This document shows, piece by piece, positions 45,275 through 56,263 of a DNA stretch of 64,000 nucleotides; the stretch's first letter is position 1; the number at the start of each line of letters is the position of its first letter. The notes under the pieces were generated by a model that did not search any database, had not been told where the DNA came from, and was given only the letters and a program-made list of their open reading frames with translations. A program made the translations under genes and the position numbers. Source of the DNA: Aedes albopictus (Eukaryota > Arthropoda > Insecta > Diptera > Culicidae); contig NC_085137.1 of assembly GCF_035046485.1 (NCBI RefSeq), positions 135,164,703 to 135,228,702 on the forward strand, given 5' to 3'.

Positions 45275-48200
45275 AAGATGGAATTACTGAAGACATTTTT
45301 TAAGGAATGAATGGAGAAATTCCTGGAGGAATTCCCGAAAGAATTCTTTGAGGTATTTTTTTGCGAAACATTCCTGGAGGAATTCCTGGATGATTTTCTT
45401 CAGGAATCTCTGGAAAAATTTCTGGGAGAATCCATGTTTGCATTCCGGGAGGTATTTCTGTATAAATTCCCCCAGATTTTTTTGGATTCATTTATGTATT
45501 CTTAGAAGAATAACTAGAGAAATTCCTGGATGAATTCTTTAAGCAATTTCTGGACAAATATTTAAAGCTTCCTGGAGGAATGTCCTCGAGAAATTAATGA
45601 AGGACTTTTTTTGAGCAATTTCTGAAGAAACTCATGGATGAATTCCCGAAGAAATTTCGGAGGAATCCATGAAGAAATCTCCGGAGGAATTCCTAGAGAA
45701 ATTCCCTGAAAAGATCCGGAAAAAATCTTTTAGGATTTTCTGGAGGAATTAGTCAAGGAATTTCTGGAAGAATCCCTGGAGACAATATTGGAGGAATACT
45801 GGCAGAAATTCTTAGAGAATTTTCTGTAGGAATTCCGGCTGAAATCCCTGGAGGTATTTCATGAGGATTCCATGGAAGTATCCCTGGAGGAATTCCTAGA
45901 AGAGTTCTAGGAGAAATTGATTTAGGATTATGTGGAGGATTCCGTGAAGGATTTCCTGGAAAAATCCCTGGATGAATGCATTGAGAAATTTCTGGTGGAA
46001 TTTATGGAGGGAGAAATTTCTGAAGGAATTCCTGGAGAAATTCCTGGAGGAATCCATGGAGGTATCCTTGAAGGAATTCTTGGAAGGGTTCCCGGAAACA
46101 TTCCTTTAAGATTCTCTGGAGGAATTCTGACAGAAATTCCTAGAGGATTTTCTGGAGTAATTCCTGGAGGTATTTCTGGATGAATTTTTGAAGAAATTCA
46201 TGAATAAATCGTTGAAGGAATGAATCCCTGAAGAAGTCCTTGAGAATTTTCTGTAGAATTTCCTGGAGGAATCCATGGAAGAATTGCTCGAGAAATTCCA
46301 GGAGGAATTCCTGGAAGAGTTCCGGGAGAAATTCCTTTAGGATTTTCTGGAGGAATTTGTACAGCAATTCCTTAAAGAACCCCTAGAGGAAATATTTAAG
46401 AAATTCTGGCAGACATTTCTAGAGGATTTTTTCTAGAAGAAATTTCATGAGGAATCTCTGGAGGAATTCCTGGAGGTAATTCTGATGAAATTTCTGGAGT
46501 ATTTACTGGAGGAATTATTTGGGGAAATTCTGGAGAAATATATGAGGCTTCATGAAGAAATTTCTGAAGGAACTCCTCGAGGAATTTCTAAAGGAATTTC
46601 TGGAGGAATTTCTGCAGGATTTATTTAAAGAATTTCTGAAGAAATTTTTTAACGAATCCCTGCAGGAACTCCTTGAGAAACTCCTTGAAAAAGTTCTTGA
46701 GGAATTCTTTGAGGAATGCAAGGAGAAATCCCAGTAGTTCTGGTGAAAATTCTCAGAGGATTTTTTAGAGGAATCCCTGGAGGAGTTCCTGGTAGAGTTT
46801 CTGGCGCTCTTCCTTAAGGCGAAACCGGAAGCATTTTCTCATTTTTTTTTGGTTTTTGATTTTTTATTAAATAACGAAGCAATATTTTCAAAATCAGTTT
46901 TCGTGCACATGTAGAGTATGGATCAAGGTATCTTCTGATTTTTTTTATGGTGGAAAATGTTTTCCATTTTTGCAGAAACCATTTGTTTGTGAAATTTGTT
47001 CAAAAATGGTTTCTGCAAAAACGAAAACCATTTTCCACCACAAAAAATTCAGAAGATACCTTGATCCATACTCTACATGTGCACGAAAACCAATTTTGAA
47101 AATATTGCTTCGTTATTTAATAAAAAATCAAAAACCAAAAAAAAAATGAGAAAATGCTTCCGGTTTCGCCTTAAGGAAGAGCGCCAGAAACTCTACCAGG
47201 AACTCCTCCAGGGATTCCTCTAAAAAATCCTCTGAGAATTTTCACCAGAACTACTGGGATTTCTCCTTGCATTCCTCAAAGAATTCCTCAAGAACTTTTT
47301 CAAGGAGTTTCTCAAGGAGTTCCTGCAGGGATTCGTTAAAAAATTTCTTCAGAAATTCTTTAAATAAATCCTGCAGAAATTCCTCCAGAAATTCCTTTAG
47401 AAATTCCTCGAGGAGTTCCTTCAGAAATTTCTTCATGAAGCCTCATATATTTCTCCAGAATTTCCCCAAATAATTCCTCCAGTAAATACTCCAGAAATTT
47501 CATCAGAATTACCTCCAGGAATTCCTCCAGAGATTCCTCATGAAATTTCTTCTAGAAAAAATCCTCTAGAAATGTCTGCCAGAATTTCTTAAATATTTCC
47601 TCTAGGGGTTCTTTAAGGAATTGCTGTACAAATTCCTCCAGAAAATCCTAAAGGAATTTCTCCCGGAACTCTTCCAGGAATTCCTCCTGGAATTTCTCGA
47701 GCAATTCTTCCATGGATTCCTCCAGGAAATTCTACACAAAATTCTCAAGGACTTCTTCAGGGATTCATTCCTTCAACGATTTATTCATGAATTTCTTCAA
47801 AAATTCATCCAGAAATACCTCCAGGAATTACTCCAGAAAATCCTCTAGGAATTTCTGTCAGAATTCCTCCAGAGAATCTTAAAGGAATGTTTCCGGGAAC
47901 CCTTCCAAGAATTCCTTCAAGGATACCTCCATGGATTCCTCCAGGAATTTCTCCAGGAATTCCTTCAGAAATTTCTCCCTCCATAAATTCCACCAGAAAT
48001 TTCTCAATGCATTCATCCAGGGATTTTTCCAGGAAATCCTTCACGGAATCCTCCACATAATCCTAAATCAATTTCTCCTAGAACTCTTCTAGGAATTCCT
48101 CCAGGGATACTTCCATGGAATCCTCATGAAATACCTCCAGGGATTTCAGCCGGAATTCCTACAGAAAATTCTCTAAGAATTTCTGCCAGTATTCCTCCAA

Positions 48201-48713
48201 TATTGTCTCCAGGGATTCTTCCAGAAATTCCTTGACTAATTCCTCCAGAAAATCCTAAAAGATTTTTTCCGGATCTTTTCAGGGAATTTCTCTAGGAATT
48301 CCTCCGGAGATTTCTTCATGGATTCCTCCGAAATTTCTTCGGGAATTCATCCATGAGTTTCTTCAGAAATTGCTCAAAAAAAGTCCTTCATTAATTTCTC
48401 GAGGACATTCCTCCAGGAAGCTTTAAATATTTGTCCAGAAATTGCTTAAAGAATTCATCCAGGAATTTCTCTAGTTATTCTTCTAAGAATACATAAATGA
48501 ATCCAAAAAAATCTGGGGGAATTTATACAGAAATACCTCCCGGAATGCAAACATGGATTCTCCCAGAAATTTTTCCAGAGATTCCTGAAGAAAATCATCC
48601 AGGAATTCCTCCAGGAATGTTTCGCAAAAAAATACCTCAAAGAATTCTTTCGGGAATTCCTCCAGGAATTTCTCCATTCATTCCTTAAAAAATGTCTTCA
48701 GTAATTCCATCTT
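45275..48713. repeat. 3.4-kb nearly perfect palindrome centred at 46994
   Basis: The left arm 45275-46993 and right arm 46995-48713 are inverted copies; outside the central MITE I found one substitution (near 46251 against 47737). Symmetry holds for every checked landmark, for example TTAA at 46814-46817 against 47171-47174. Identity stops abruptly at 45275 and 48713. The centre is the loop of a fold-back MITE. Confidence 0.93.
46818..47170. mobile_element. 353-bp TTAA-flanked fold-back MITE, copy 1 (chimeric right end)
   Basis: Ends GGCGAAACCGGAAGC and its complement between TTAA sites. Inner arms are imperfect (for example CAGTTTTCG against CCAATTTTG), but the outermost 45 bp of the right arm match the left arm exactly, unlike copy 2. 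This is explained by a switch onto the left arm at 47094-47127. Confidence 0.88.
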
Positions 48714-49322
48714 TCTGAAGGAACTCCTCGAGGAATTTCTAAAGGAATTTCTGGAGGAATTTCTGCAGGATTTATTTAAAGAATTTCTGAAGAAATTTTT
48801 TAACGAATCCCTGCAGGAACTCCTTGAGAAACTCCTTGAAAAAGTTCTTGAGGAATTCTTTGAGGAATGCAAGGAGAAATCCCAGTAGTTCTGGTGAAAA
48901 TTCTCAGAGGATTTTTTAGAGGAATCCCTGGAGGAGTTCCTGGTAGAGTTTCTGGCGCTCTTCCTTAAGGCGAAACCGGAAGCATTTTCTCATTTTTTTT
49001 TGGTTTTTGATTTTTTATTAAATAACGAAGCAATATTTTCAAAATCAGTTTTCGTGCACATGTAGAGTATGGATCAAGGTATCTTCTGATTTTTTTTATG
49101 GTGGAAAATGTTTTCCATTTTTGCAGAAACCATTTGTTTGTGAAATTTGTTCAAAAATGGTTTCTGCAAAAACGAAAACCATTTTCCACCACAAAAAATT
49201 CAGAAGATACCTTGATCCATACTCTACATGTGCACGAAAACCAATTTTGAAAATATTGCTTCGTTATTTAATAAAAAAATCAAAAACCAAAAAGTGAGGA
49301 AATGCTTCCAGTTTCGCCTTAA
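48714..49322. repeat. Direct duplicate of 46561-47170 following the palindrome
   Basis: Sequence from 48712 repeats that from 46561 (offset 2151), through the array and the whole MITE. The two bases TT at 48712-48713 fit both neighbours, a microhomology junction. After the second MITE the flank differs from that of the first. Confidence 0.92.
48969..49318. mobile_element. 350-bp TTAA-flanked fold-back MITE, copy 2 (probably the original)
   Basis: TTAA at 48965-48968 and 49319-49322. The right end reads CTTCCAGTTTCGCC with a GTGAGG variant, diverged from the left end as normal for an aged MITE, and its two flanks are unrelated (CGCTCTTCC and GCAGAAATTT). Confidence 0.9.
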
Positions 49323-52321
49323 GCAGAAATTTCTTAAGAATTCCCGGAGGATTTTTTGCGGAATTTCTGAAAAAATTCATGGATGGATTCCTCGGAGGAA
49401 TTCCTGAAGAAATGCCTTGAGAATGTCCTGGAGGAATCCATGGGGGAATTTTTCGAGGAATTCTAGGAGAAATTCCTGGAAGAGTTCCGTTAAAAATTCA
49501 TTTAGGATTATCTGGAGGAATGCGAGGATCCATTCTTGGAGGAATCCATAGAAGAAATATTTCAGGAATTCTGACAGTCATTCCTAAAAGAAAATTTCAG
49601 GAGGAATCTCTGGAGGAATTATTGGAGTATTTACCAGAGGAATTATTTGAGGAATTTGTGGTGAAATATATGAGGCTTTCTGGAAAATTAATGGAGGAAT
49701 GCCTGAAGCAACTTCTCAAGGAATTTCTGAAGGAATATCTGGAGAAATTTCTGAAGATATTAATTATTGCATCCCTAGAGGAATTCCTGAATAAATTTCA
49801 GGAAAAAATCCTGGAGAAATTCCTAGGGGATTCCGTGGAGGATTCCCTGGTGGAATTTCTCGCAGAATCATTCGAGGAACTCCTGGAGGAATTCCTGGGA
49901 GAGTTTCGGGTGAAATTACTTTAGGATTTTCTGGTGGAGTCCATGGATGAATTTCGGGGAGAAATCGAAGGCATCTCGGAAGAATTTCTGGAGGAATGTC
50001 TGAAGGAACTACTCGAGCAAATTCTGAACGAATACCTGGAGGATTTTTTTTTTGAGGTTTTCTGAAGAAATTTATGGATGAATTCCTGCAGGAATTCTTG
50101 GATAAATTGCTGGAAAAAATCCTGAAGAAATTCCTGAAGGAATCCGTGGAGGATTTCCTGGACAAATTCCTTGCGGAATTCCTCGAGGAATTCTTGGAAG
50201 GGTTCCGGGAGACATTCTTGGGAAACTCAGGCAGAAATTCCTAGAGGATTTCTGGAGGAATTGCTGGAGGAATTGCTGGAGGAATTTCAGGAGTTCTTCC
50301 TCGACAAATTTCTGAAAGAATTGCCGGTGTAATTTCTGGAGGATTTTTTGTGGAAATTCTGAAGAAATCCATGGAGGAATTCCTGATGAAATTGTTTGAG
50401 AATATTCTGGAGGAATCCATGGAAAAATCCTTGGAGAAATTTCTACCTGGAAGAATTCCGTGAGAAATTCCTTTAGCATGTTATGGAGGCATCCTTGGAG
50501 GAAATATTGGGGGAATTCTGACAAACAGACATTCAGGAATTTTCCTAGAAAAATGTCAGGAGGGATCACTGGAGGAATTTTAGGAGTATTTACTGAAGGA
50601 ATTCCTGGAGGATTTATTTGAGGAATTTCTGGAGAAATATATGAGGCTTCCTGGAGAAATTCTGAAAGAACTCCTCGAAGAATTTCTGAAGGAATTCCTG
50701 GAGGAATTTCTGGATGAAATTTCTGAGGAATTTCTGAAGAAATTCAGTAATGAATCCCTGGAGAAATTCCTTAAGAAATTTCTGGAAAAAATCCTAAAGA
50801 AATTGCTGGAGGATTGCTTGGAGGTATTCCTGAAAGAGTTTTGGAAGAATTTTTTTTAGGATTTTCTGCAGGAATCCGTGGAGGGATTCCTGAAAGAAAT
50901 CACTGGTTGCATATTGAAGGAATTTCTAAAGAAATGTCTGAAGGAACCCCTCGAGGAATTCCTAAAGGAATATCTGGAGGAATTTCAGAAGAAATTCATT
51001 ATTGAATCCCTGAAGGAATTCCTGAAAAGAAATCCTGGAGAAATTACTGGAGGAATCTGTGGAGGATTTCCTGTAGAGAATCCTAGCGGAATTTTTGGAA
51101 GAGTTCCGGGAGACATTCTTTTAGGATTCTTTGGAGAAATTGTGGCAGAAATTCCTAGAGGATTTTCTGGAGAAATCCCTGGAGGAATTTCATGAGGAAT
51201 TCTTGGAGGATTTTTTTAGGAATTCCTATAGGAATTTCTGGCGTTATTTTTCGAGAAATTTCTGGAGTAATTTGTTGAGGAATTTAAGGATTTTTTGAAA
51301 TAATTCATGGATGAATCCCTGAAGGAATTCCTGAAGAAATTCGTTGAGAATTTCCTGGATAATTTTCTGAAGGAATCTAGGAGCAACTCCTAGAGGAATC
51401 CCTGGAGGAAATATTGGGGGAATTGTGGCAGACATTTCTAGAGGCTTTTTCCTAGAAGAAATTTCAGGAGGAATTCCTGGAGGTAATTTTGAAAGAATTC
51501 CTGGAGTATTTACTGGAGGAATTCCTGAAGGAATTATTTGATGAATTTCTGGAGAAATATATGAGACTTCCTGGAGGAATTGCTGAAGGAATTATTGGAG
51601 GATTTTTGGGGGAAATTCTTGGAGGAACTCAAGCACGAATCTTTGGAGAAATCATGGAGGAATCTCTGTAGATTGCAACAAGGATTCCGATCAAAATGTT
51701 CTATCTAGGAGTTCTGACATTCTTCAATTCTAACATCACTAATTGTCTAGGATCAGAATTCTTTCACAACGACAATATTTTTTTCTATAATTGATAATTT
51801 TCTAGATATTCTCCATTGTATTTGATACGTTTATAACATTTTATAAGAGTCGAGATAATGACTTCATATTAAAGTCTCGTATTGCCTTGAAATCATCACC
51901 ATCCGAAGCCTTCTCCAGAATCCCAATATGAAGTACTTGGCGATGTTAGCACCACAACATGTTGAAACCCCTACTTGGGAATTCATATTGCGTGTAACAC
52001 CATCATTCTATTTTGCACCATGATCATACATATATTGCACCATTATTGTAGTGCCCCCCCCCTAAGCAAGAACCCTGCGCACGCTAGTGACGAGATATTT
52101 AGTTTTCTCGTTTTTGAAAGAATGGAGAACTACCGTTCTTTTTAAAAGAACCGCAGTTCAGTCATTCTCTCCTTAGAAATAGTTCTTCGGAACCGTTCGC
52201 GAACGGTTTGCTCATCTCTATCGTTGGCGTATGACGTCATCGTGAACAAGTTCATGGACATATAAAACAAAAACAGGTTAAGTAATACTTCCAGATTTTC
52301 AGCAGAGATCTTTTTGGTCAA

Positions 52322-52435
52322 CAGGGCGCAATCAATGAAGTACCAGATTGAAAGTAGTGAGCTGGATTTTTGTATCGTGAGATGATCAATTCTCCATTTC
52401 AGCAATGAAATGGCTCAAACAGCGCCAGCGTGGGC
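52322..52435. mobile_element. Left half of the 32085-family MITE
   Basis: CAATGAAGTACCAGATTGAA through AATGAAATGGCTCAAACAGCG matches one arm of 32085-32446; the second arm is missing, replaced by the adjoining MITE at 52436. Confidence 0.75.
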
Positions 52436-53209
52436 ATAGCGTGGTTCAAAAAATCATTTTTGCTCCACACCGGTTATTCGATTCCTATCCAGATTATATG
52501 CCTTCTCCCAAAATTTGAGCTTATTTGGTTGAAATTGAAACTGCACAAGCCCTTCAAAGTTTGTATGGGAATTACTATGGGAAAACGATGTTTTTCATCC
52601 AAACCACCGTAGCATTTCCCCAAGTGCCCTAGTGGGTTAGTCGACCCTTGGCAATCCTAGGCTACTCTATCAGCTACAACTTTGCCGAAGACCGCATTCA
52701 AATCGAAAGCCTCATTAATTAGTTACCGATTTTTACCCGGAATAGTAATCTTTACTCATGATGGTTTAACTATGTATTCGGTGGGCATCACTGCATTTTG
52801 CAGTGAAACATAGTAGCCATGATTTCAGTGTGCTATCTTTGGCGCCATATGCAGCAATGTTGCCTGCTGGGAAGCTGGAGGATCACTGTTAAAGTTTGCC
52901 CAGTTGGATACAAATCGATAACTACTTAATGAAACGTCCGATTTGAATGCGGTCTTCGGCAAAGTTGTAGCTGATAGAATAACTTAGGATTACCAAGGGT
53001 CGACTAACCCACTAGGGCCCTTGGGGAAATGCTACGGTGGATTGGATGAAAAACATCGTTTTCCCATAGTAATTCCCATACAAACTTTGAAGGGCTTGTG
53101 CAGTCTCAATTTTCAACCAAATGAGCTCAAATTTTGGGAGAAGGCATATAATCTGATTAGGAATCGAACAAGCGGTGTGGAGCAAAAACGATTTTTTGAA
53201 CCACGCTTG
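52436..53209. mobile_element. ~775-bp fold-back MITE (AGCGTGGTTCAAAAAATC ends), complete copy
   Basis: Long arms are inverted copies, from AGCGTGGTTCAAAAAATC at the left to GATTTTTTGAACCACGCT at the right, sharing GGGAATTACTATGGGAAAAC, GGTTAGTCGACCC and CTTTGCCGAAGACCGCATTC. Exact termini and duplication are uncertain. Truncated relative at 17753-18150. Confidence 0.85.
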
Positions 53210-53289
53210 TGGGCACCCAAGGTGGTACAGAGAGCCGAAGGCCGTTTTCTGTGCTGATGGTATATTAATGTTGAGATATCGAAATTTTA

Positions 53290-55200
53290 TCTATGGTTCT
53301 TCGCTTGAATTCCTCCCGGGATCCTCCTTTGATTTTTATCGCAATTCCTCCTTTTAAATATTTTGCAACTGACAGAATTCTTCTCACAAGTTCTTTTCCT
53401 GGAGGTTTGCCGAAGTTTTTTTTTTCAGTTTTCCGAGAAAAAAAAAACAATGGAGAAAATTTGAAAGTTTAATCATAGTTCCTTAAGAAATTTCTCTAGC
53501 TGGGATAGCTTTCCAATATTTTTTCTCGCAATTTTTTGCAAGATCTTTGTAGAAGCTATTCCAGGGATTTTTTCCAGTGTTTTCCGACATTTCCTATGGA
53601 TTTCCTCCCGGAATTTTTCTTACCAATTCCTTCTTCATTTTTTTTTATATTTCTTCCCAGGATTACTTCCTGAACTTTTTTCTGTGATGTCCCAATTTTC
53701 CTCAGGATTTCTATTCCCAAAGTTTCTCTCGAGATTTCTGCAATAAGTTTGCAGAGATGTTTCTCTTCAAATTTCACCTGGATTTCTTCAGCTATCCTAT
53801 AAGACATTCCGAAGAAAAATCCCTGCAAGAACTCCGGGAGCAGCCATCATAATAAACCTAAAAGGAGCATCCTGAATCTCTGGACAGTTTCTGGTGGGAG
53901 TTCCGAGAAGTAAAGTAATCCCGAGAAAATCTATAAAAAAAAATCTCAGGTGGTTGGATCACAGCAAGAAATCTGGTAAACAACTACATGGAAAAGCCTG
54001 GGAAAATCTCTGCGGAAGAAAACAGAGAACTCCTTGAGATATATTAGCAGTAGCTCCTGCAGATATCCCAGAAGCCACTCCGGCAAAATACATAAGAGAA
54101 AAAGTGAAAGTAGGGTATCGCGCCACTTGGGCGGTGGCTTCTATATTCGTCTGTTTTCCACTATAACTCAGTCATTTTTAAACCAATTGACTTGAAATGT
54201 TGTACACGGGTAGATACTATACCTAATTCACCACATTCCAAAAGTTGTGTTAATTGGTTCAAATTTGACTGAGTTATAGTGGAAAACAGACGAATATAGA
54301 AGCCACCGCCCAAGTGGCGCGATTCCCTATGTGGTAAAAGTCCAGGGTGAATTCAGAAAAACTCTGAGAGATATCCCAGCACCAACACTGAAAGGAATCT
54401 TCTGAGTGAAGTCCCGGGAGAAACTCCGAAAAAAATCTCCAAGATTGTGACAATTCGAAACAAATCCCTCAAGAAACTTTTGGAAATATCCCAGACGAAA
54501 CTGCAATAGAAATCCAGGGAAAAACTTTGGAAGAAAGCTCACGGAAATAACTTTAAAAAAAATAATAAAAACAGAGGGAAGTTCGGAAAAAAAATCTCGA
54601 AAGGAACTCATGCAGTAAATTCGTGAAAAACTTCCTACGAAATCATTGGAAGCGCTCTATAAGAAAACCCAGGAATCCTCCTGTAGCAACTCTGGGAGAA
54701 AACTCCTGGGGAAGTCCCGAGAGAAACACCGGAAGGAATCGCGGCAAATCTTCAAGGGGAATCCCGAGAGAAACTCTGTGTCAACATTTGCAAAATATTC
54801 TAGAAACTCTTTGGAGGTTTGGGCAAAACGCAAGAGGAACTCCGAGAAAATCCCGCGAGGGCCTCTGGCAGCAATACCGGGAAATTCTCTTGAAGGAAAG
54901 GAAATTGAGTAGGTTCCCCGTAAAAAATTTCAGGAGAAATCGGTCGGACTGCAGGAATACTTGACGATACAAGGAAGAATCTAGTTCTAATCTTGGAATG
55001 ATGCTGGTGGGAATGCGGAAGAATCTCCGGAAGGAATTTGGAAAGGAATACCAAGAAAAATGGTGTAAAAAAATACGGAAAGATTCTTGTGAGAAATCCT
55101 GAGAGGCATTCCAAGAGGTATTTTTAGAGAAGCTCCCCAAAAAACTCTGACAGAGTTTCCGGAAAAAATCCTTTCAGTGGAGTTTCTAGATGAAAAAGAC
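53290..55200. repeat. Degenerate short-unit array B, homologous to array A
   Basis: As in array A, units change strand: TTTCTC/GGATTTC words up to about 53790, then GGAGAAA/GAAATCC words. 53860-54000 and 54335-54440 correspond to 10280-10410 and 10490-10570 (shared phrases GGAGCA-CCTGAAT, TTCAGAAAAACTCTGAGAGA, AGGAATCTTCTG). Interrupted by the MITE at 54113-54327. Open frames are by-products. Confidence 0.7.
54113..54327. mobile_element. 215-bp TA-flanked MITE with 64-bp terminal inverted repeats
   Basis: Ends GGGTATCGCGCCACTTGGGC and its near complement (TATCG against AATCG at the tip), continuing through CTTCTATATTCGTCTG and CACTATAACTCAGTCA. TA at 54111-54112 and 54328-54329. Inserted in array B. 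Tc1/mariner-type by target. Confidence 0.95.
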
Positions 55201-55430
55201 CAAGTTTGTTGGTATGTGTTAGAAAGCTTGAAAAATAAAACCGTTCCTATTCGCAGTACCCAGGAAATTTCTGAACACCAACTTTCTCTGTTTTGGACAC
55301 CCCTACGTAGGTATTTCGGACCCTTTTAAGTATGGGCATCCGGTGTTTTAACCAGTTCACAACTATTTTCGTAGATGCTGCCACTTGAACATGCTTGATC
55401 ACATCCTAATCACTTGATTGACAGAGGCTA

Positions 55431-55689
55431 ATTCAGGCCAAACATGTCTAAAGGTCCAATCTGCAGAAGAGGCTCTCTTTGGTTTCTCTCTCTTTCGTTA
55501 ATATCTCAGCTATTTATTTGTATTTTGATTGCCTCCCTGATTTGAACGATGGTAAAAACAATCGCCTTGTGATTTGTACTGCAAAAATAGTTGAAAAGTG
55601 TACCATTATATTGCAATAATTGAAAGAGAAAGTAAACAAAGAGAGCCTCTCAAATGCAGATACGACCTATTGAAATGTTTGGCCTGAAT
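55431..55689. mobile_element. MITE with ATTCAGGCCAAACAT ends, copy 1
   Basis: ATTCAGGCCAAACATGTCTA faces ATGTTTGGCCTGAAT; TA outside (55429-55430 and 55690-55691). GAGGCTCTCTTTG and its inverse GAGAGCCTC lie subterminally. A second copy, in opposite orientation, is at 61856-62118. Confidence 0.88.
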
Positions 55690-56010
55690 TAGAAGAACTT
55701 TGCGGAGTTGATGCGCTGCTAGAATGAAAAACGTTTTTGATGACATCAGCAAGTTTCCTCGGCACCGCATTCTCTTTTCGTAAACATGTTGCGACACTTC
55801 CACGGATGACAAATCAGGACAAATGATGATATACTGTGAGAAAATGATTGCTGCCCGTGCAATGCAATTTAATCTTGCAAATGATTCTGAAATTGTTTAC
55901 GTCTTTATTAAATATGTGAAAGTCTTGGTCCAAAATGTAAGGAGGTCCAAATTATGTTGGTTACCCTATTCGTCTAACTTATTATTATTTATTTTCAAAT
56001 TTCACATGGG

Positions 56011-56058
56011 TATCCCTAGAAATGAACTTTTTCATTAAAAAATTCATTTATAGGGATG
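56011..56058. repeat. Tiny hairpin element, copy 2
   Basis: TATCCCTAGAAATGAA faces TTCATTTATAGGGAT around a loop of less than 20 nt. Same sequence as the hairpins at 61202-61252 and 36937-37182. Confidence 0.6.
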
Positions 56059-56223
56059 TCTACGCAATATTTGCGTTGAAAAGAAAAAATAAAATGGAAT
56101 GGAATTTTGAAAAAAAAAATAAAATAAATGGTTTTTGTGCGATGTGAATGTTTAGTTAAAAAGGTCATTGTATTTCTCACAGCTAGGTAGTGATTAAGTG
56201 TTCAACATATAGTTCGGTTTAAG

Positions 56224-56263
56224 AGATGAACCAGCCTAGGGCTGAAAATCTTTATAATAAAGT
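56224..56263 (+). mobile_element. 3' end of the tRNA-derived SINE, truncated
   Basis: GAGATGAACCAGCCTAGGGC then TGAAAATC corresponds to the 3' end of the SINEs at 12608 and 17798. It is followed by an A/T-rich (TAA)n tail reaching about 56290. Confidence 0.7.

Larger units (their letters stand above)
42180..51680. repeat. Degenerate 12-bp minisatellite array (GGAATTCCTGGA)
   Basis: About 9.5 kb of imperfect 12-bp monomers, consensus GGAATTYCTGGA, with substitutions and indels. Direction is plus (GGAATT..CTGGA) at 42180-46800 and 48714-51680 and reversed at 47175-48713. Because 12 is a multiple of three, frames stay open: peptides cycle through EEFL or GIPG on one strand and FLQE or SRNS on the other. 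None of the 60-250-codon frames is a gene. Interrupted by MITEs at 44983-45227, 46818-47170 and 48969-49318. Confidence 0.92.
39456..52089. mobile_element. 12.6-kb satellite-filled hAT-like element with 8-bp target duplication
   Basis: Terminal inverted repeats CACTAGCGTGCACAGGG (39456-39472) and the complement of CACTAGCGTGCGCAGGG (52073-52089) differ at one base of 17. The exact 8-bp sequence ACGAGATA lies outside both (39448-39455 and 52090-52097). G-rich runs (GGGGGGGCACT) follow both termini. The interior has no recognisable transposase: it is TGCACCAT-type repeat (39500-42150 and 51690-52060) surrounding a 12-bp GGAATTCCTGGA array (42180-51680), with nested TTAA MITEs and a large palindrome. 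The 8-bp duplication and CA...TG ends fit a non-autonomous hAT element mobilised in trans. Confidence 0.88.
39108..52217. mobile_element. Possible old MITE split by the 12.6-kb satellite element
   Basis: The left flank (39108-39455) and right flank (52098-52217) of the 12.6-kb element share inverted words: GGGCAAAACAGTTC against GAACGGTTTGCTC, and several AGTTCTTTTGAACCGTTC-like words. This suggests that the large element inserted into an older inverted-repeat element, but the ends are diverged. Confidence 0.4.

Noticed and set aside
42401..51435. Many open frames of 60-250 codons rich in EEFL, GIPG, FLQE or SRNS repeats
   Set aside because: They arise from the 12-bp minisatellite, occur in several frames on both strands of the same DNA, and lack any start, splice or domain context.
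39500..52050. CRISPR-like repeated units
   Set aside because: Repeats are degenerate, without constant repeat and unique spacer structure, and the genome is eukaryotic.
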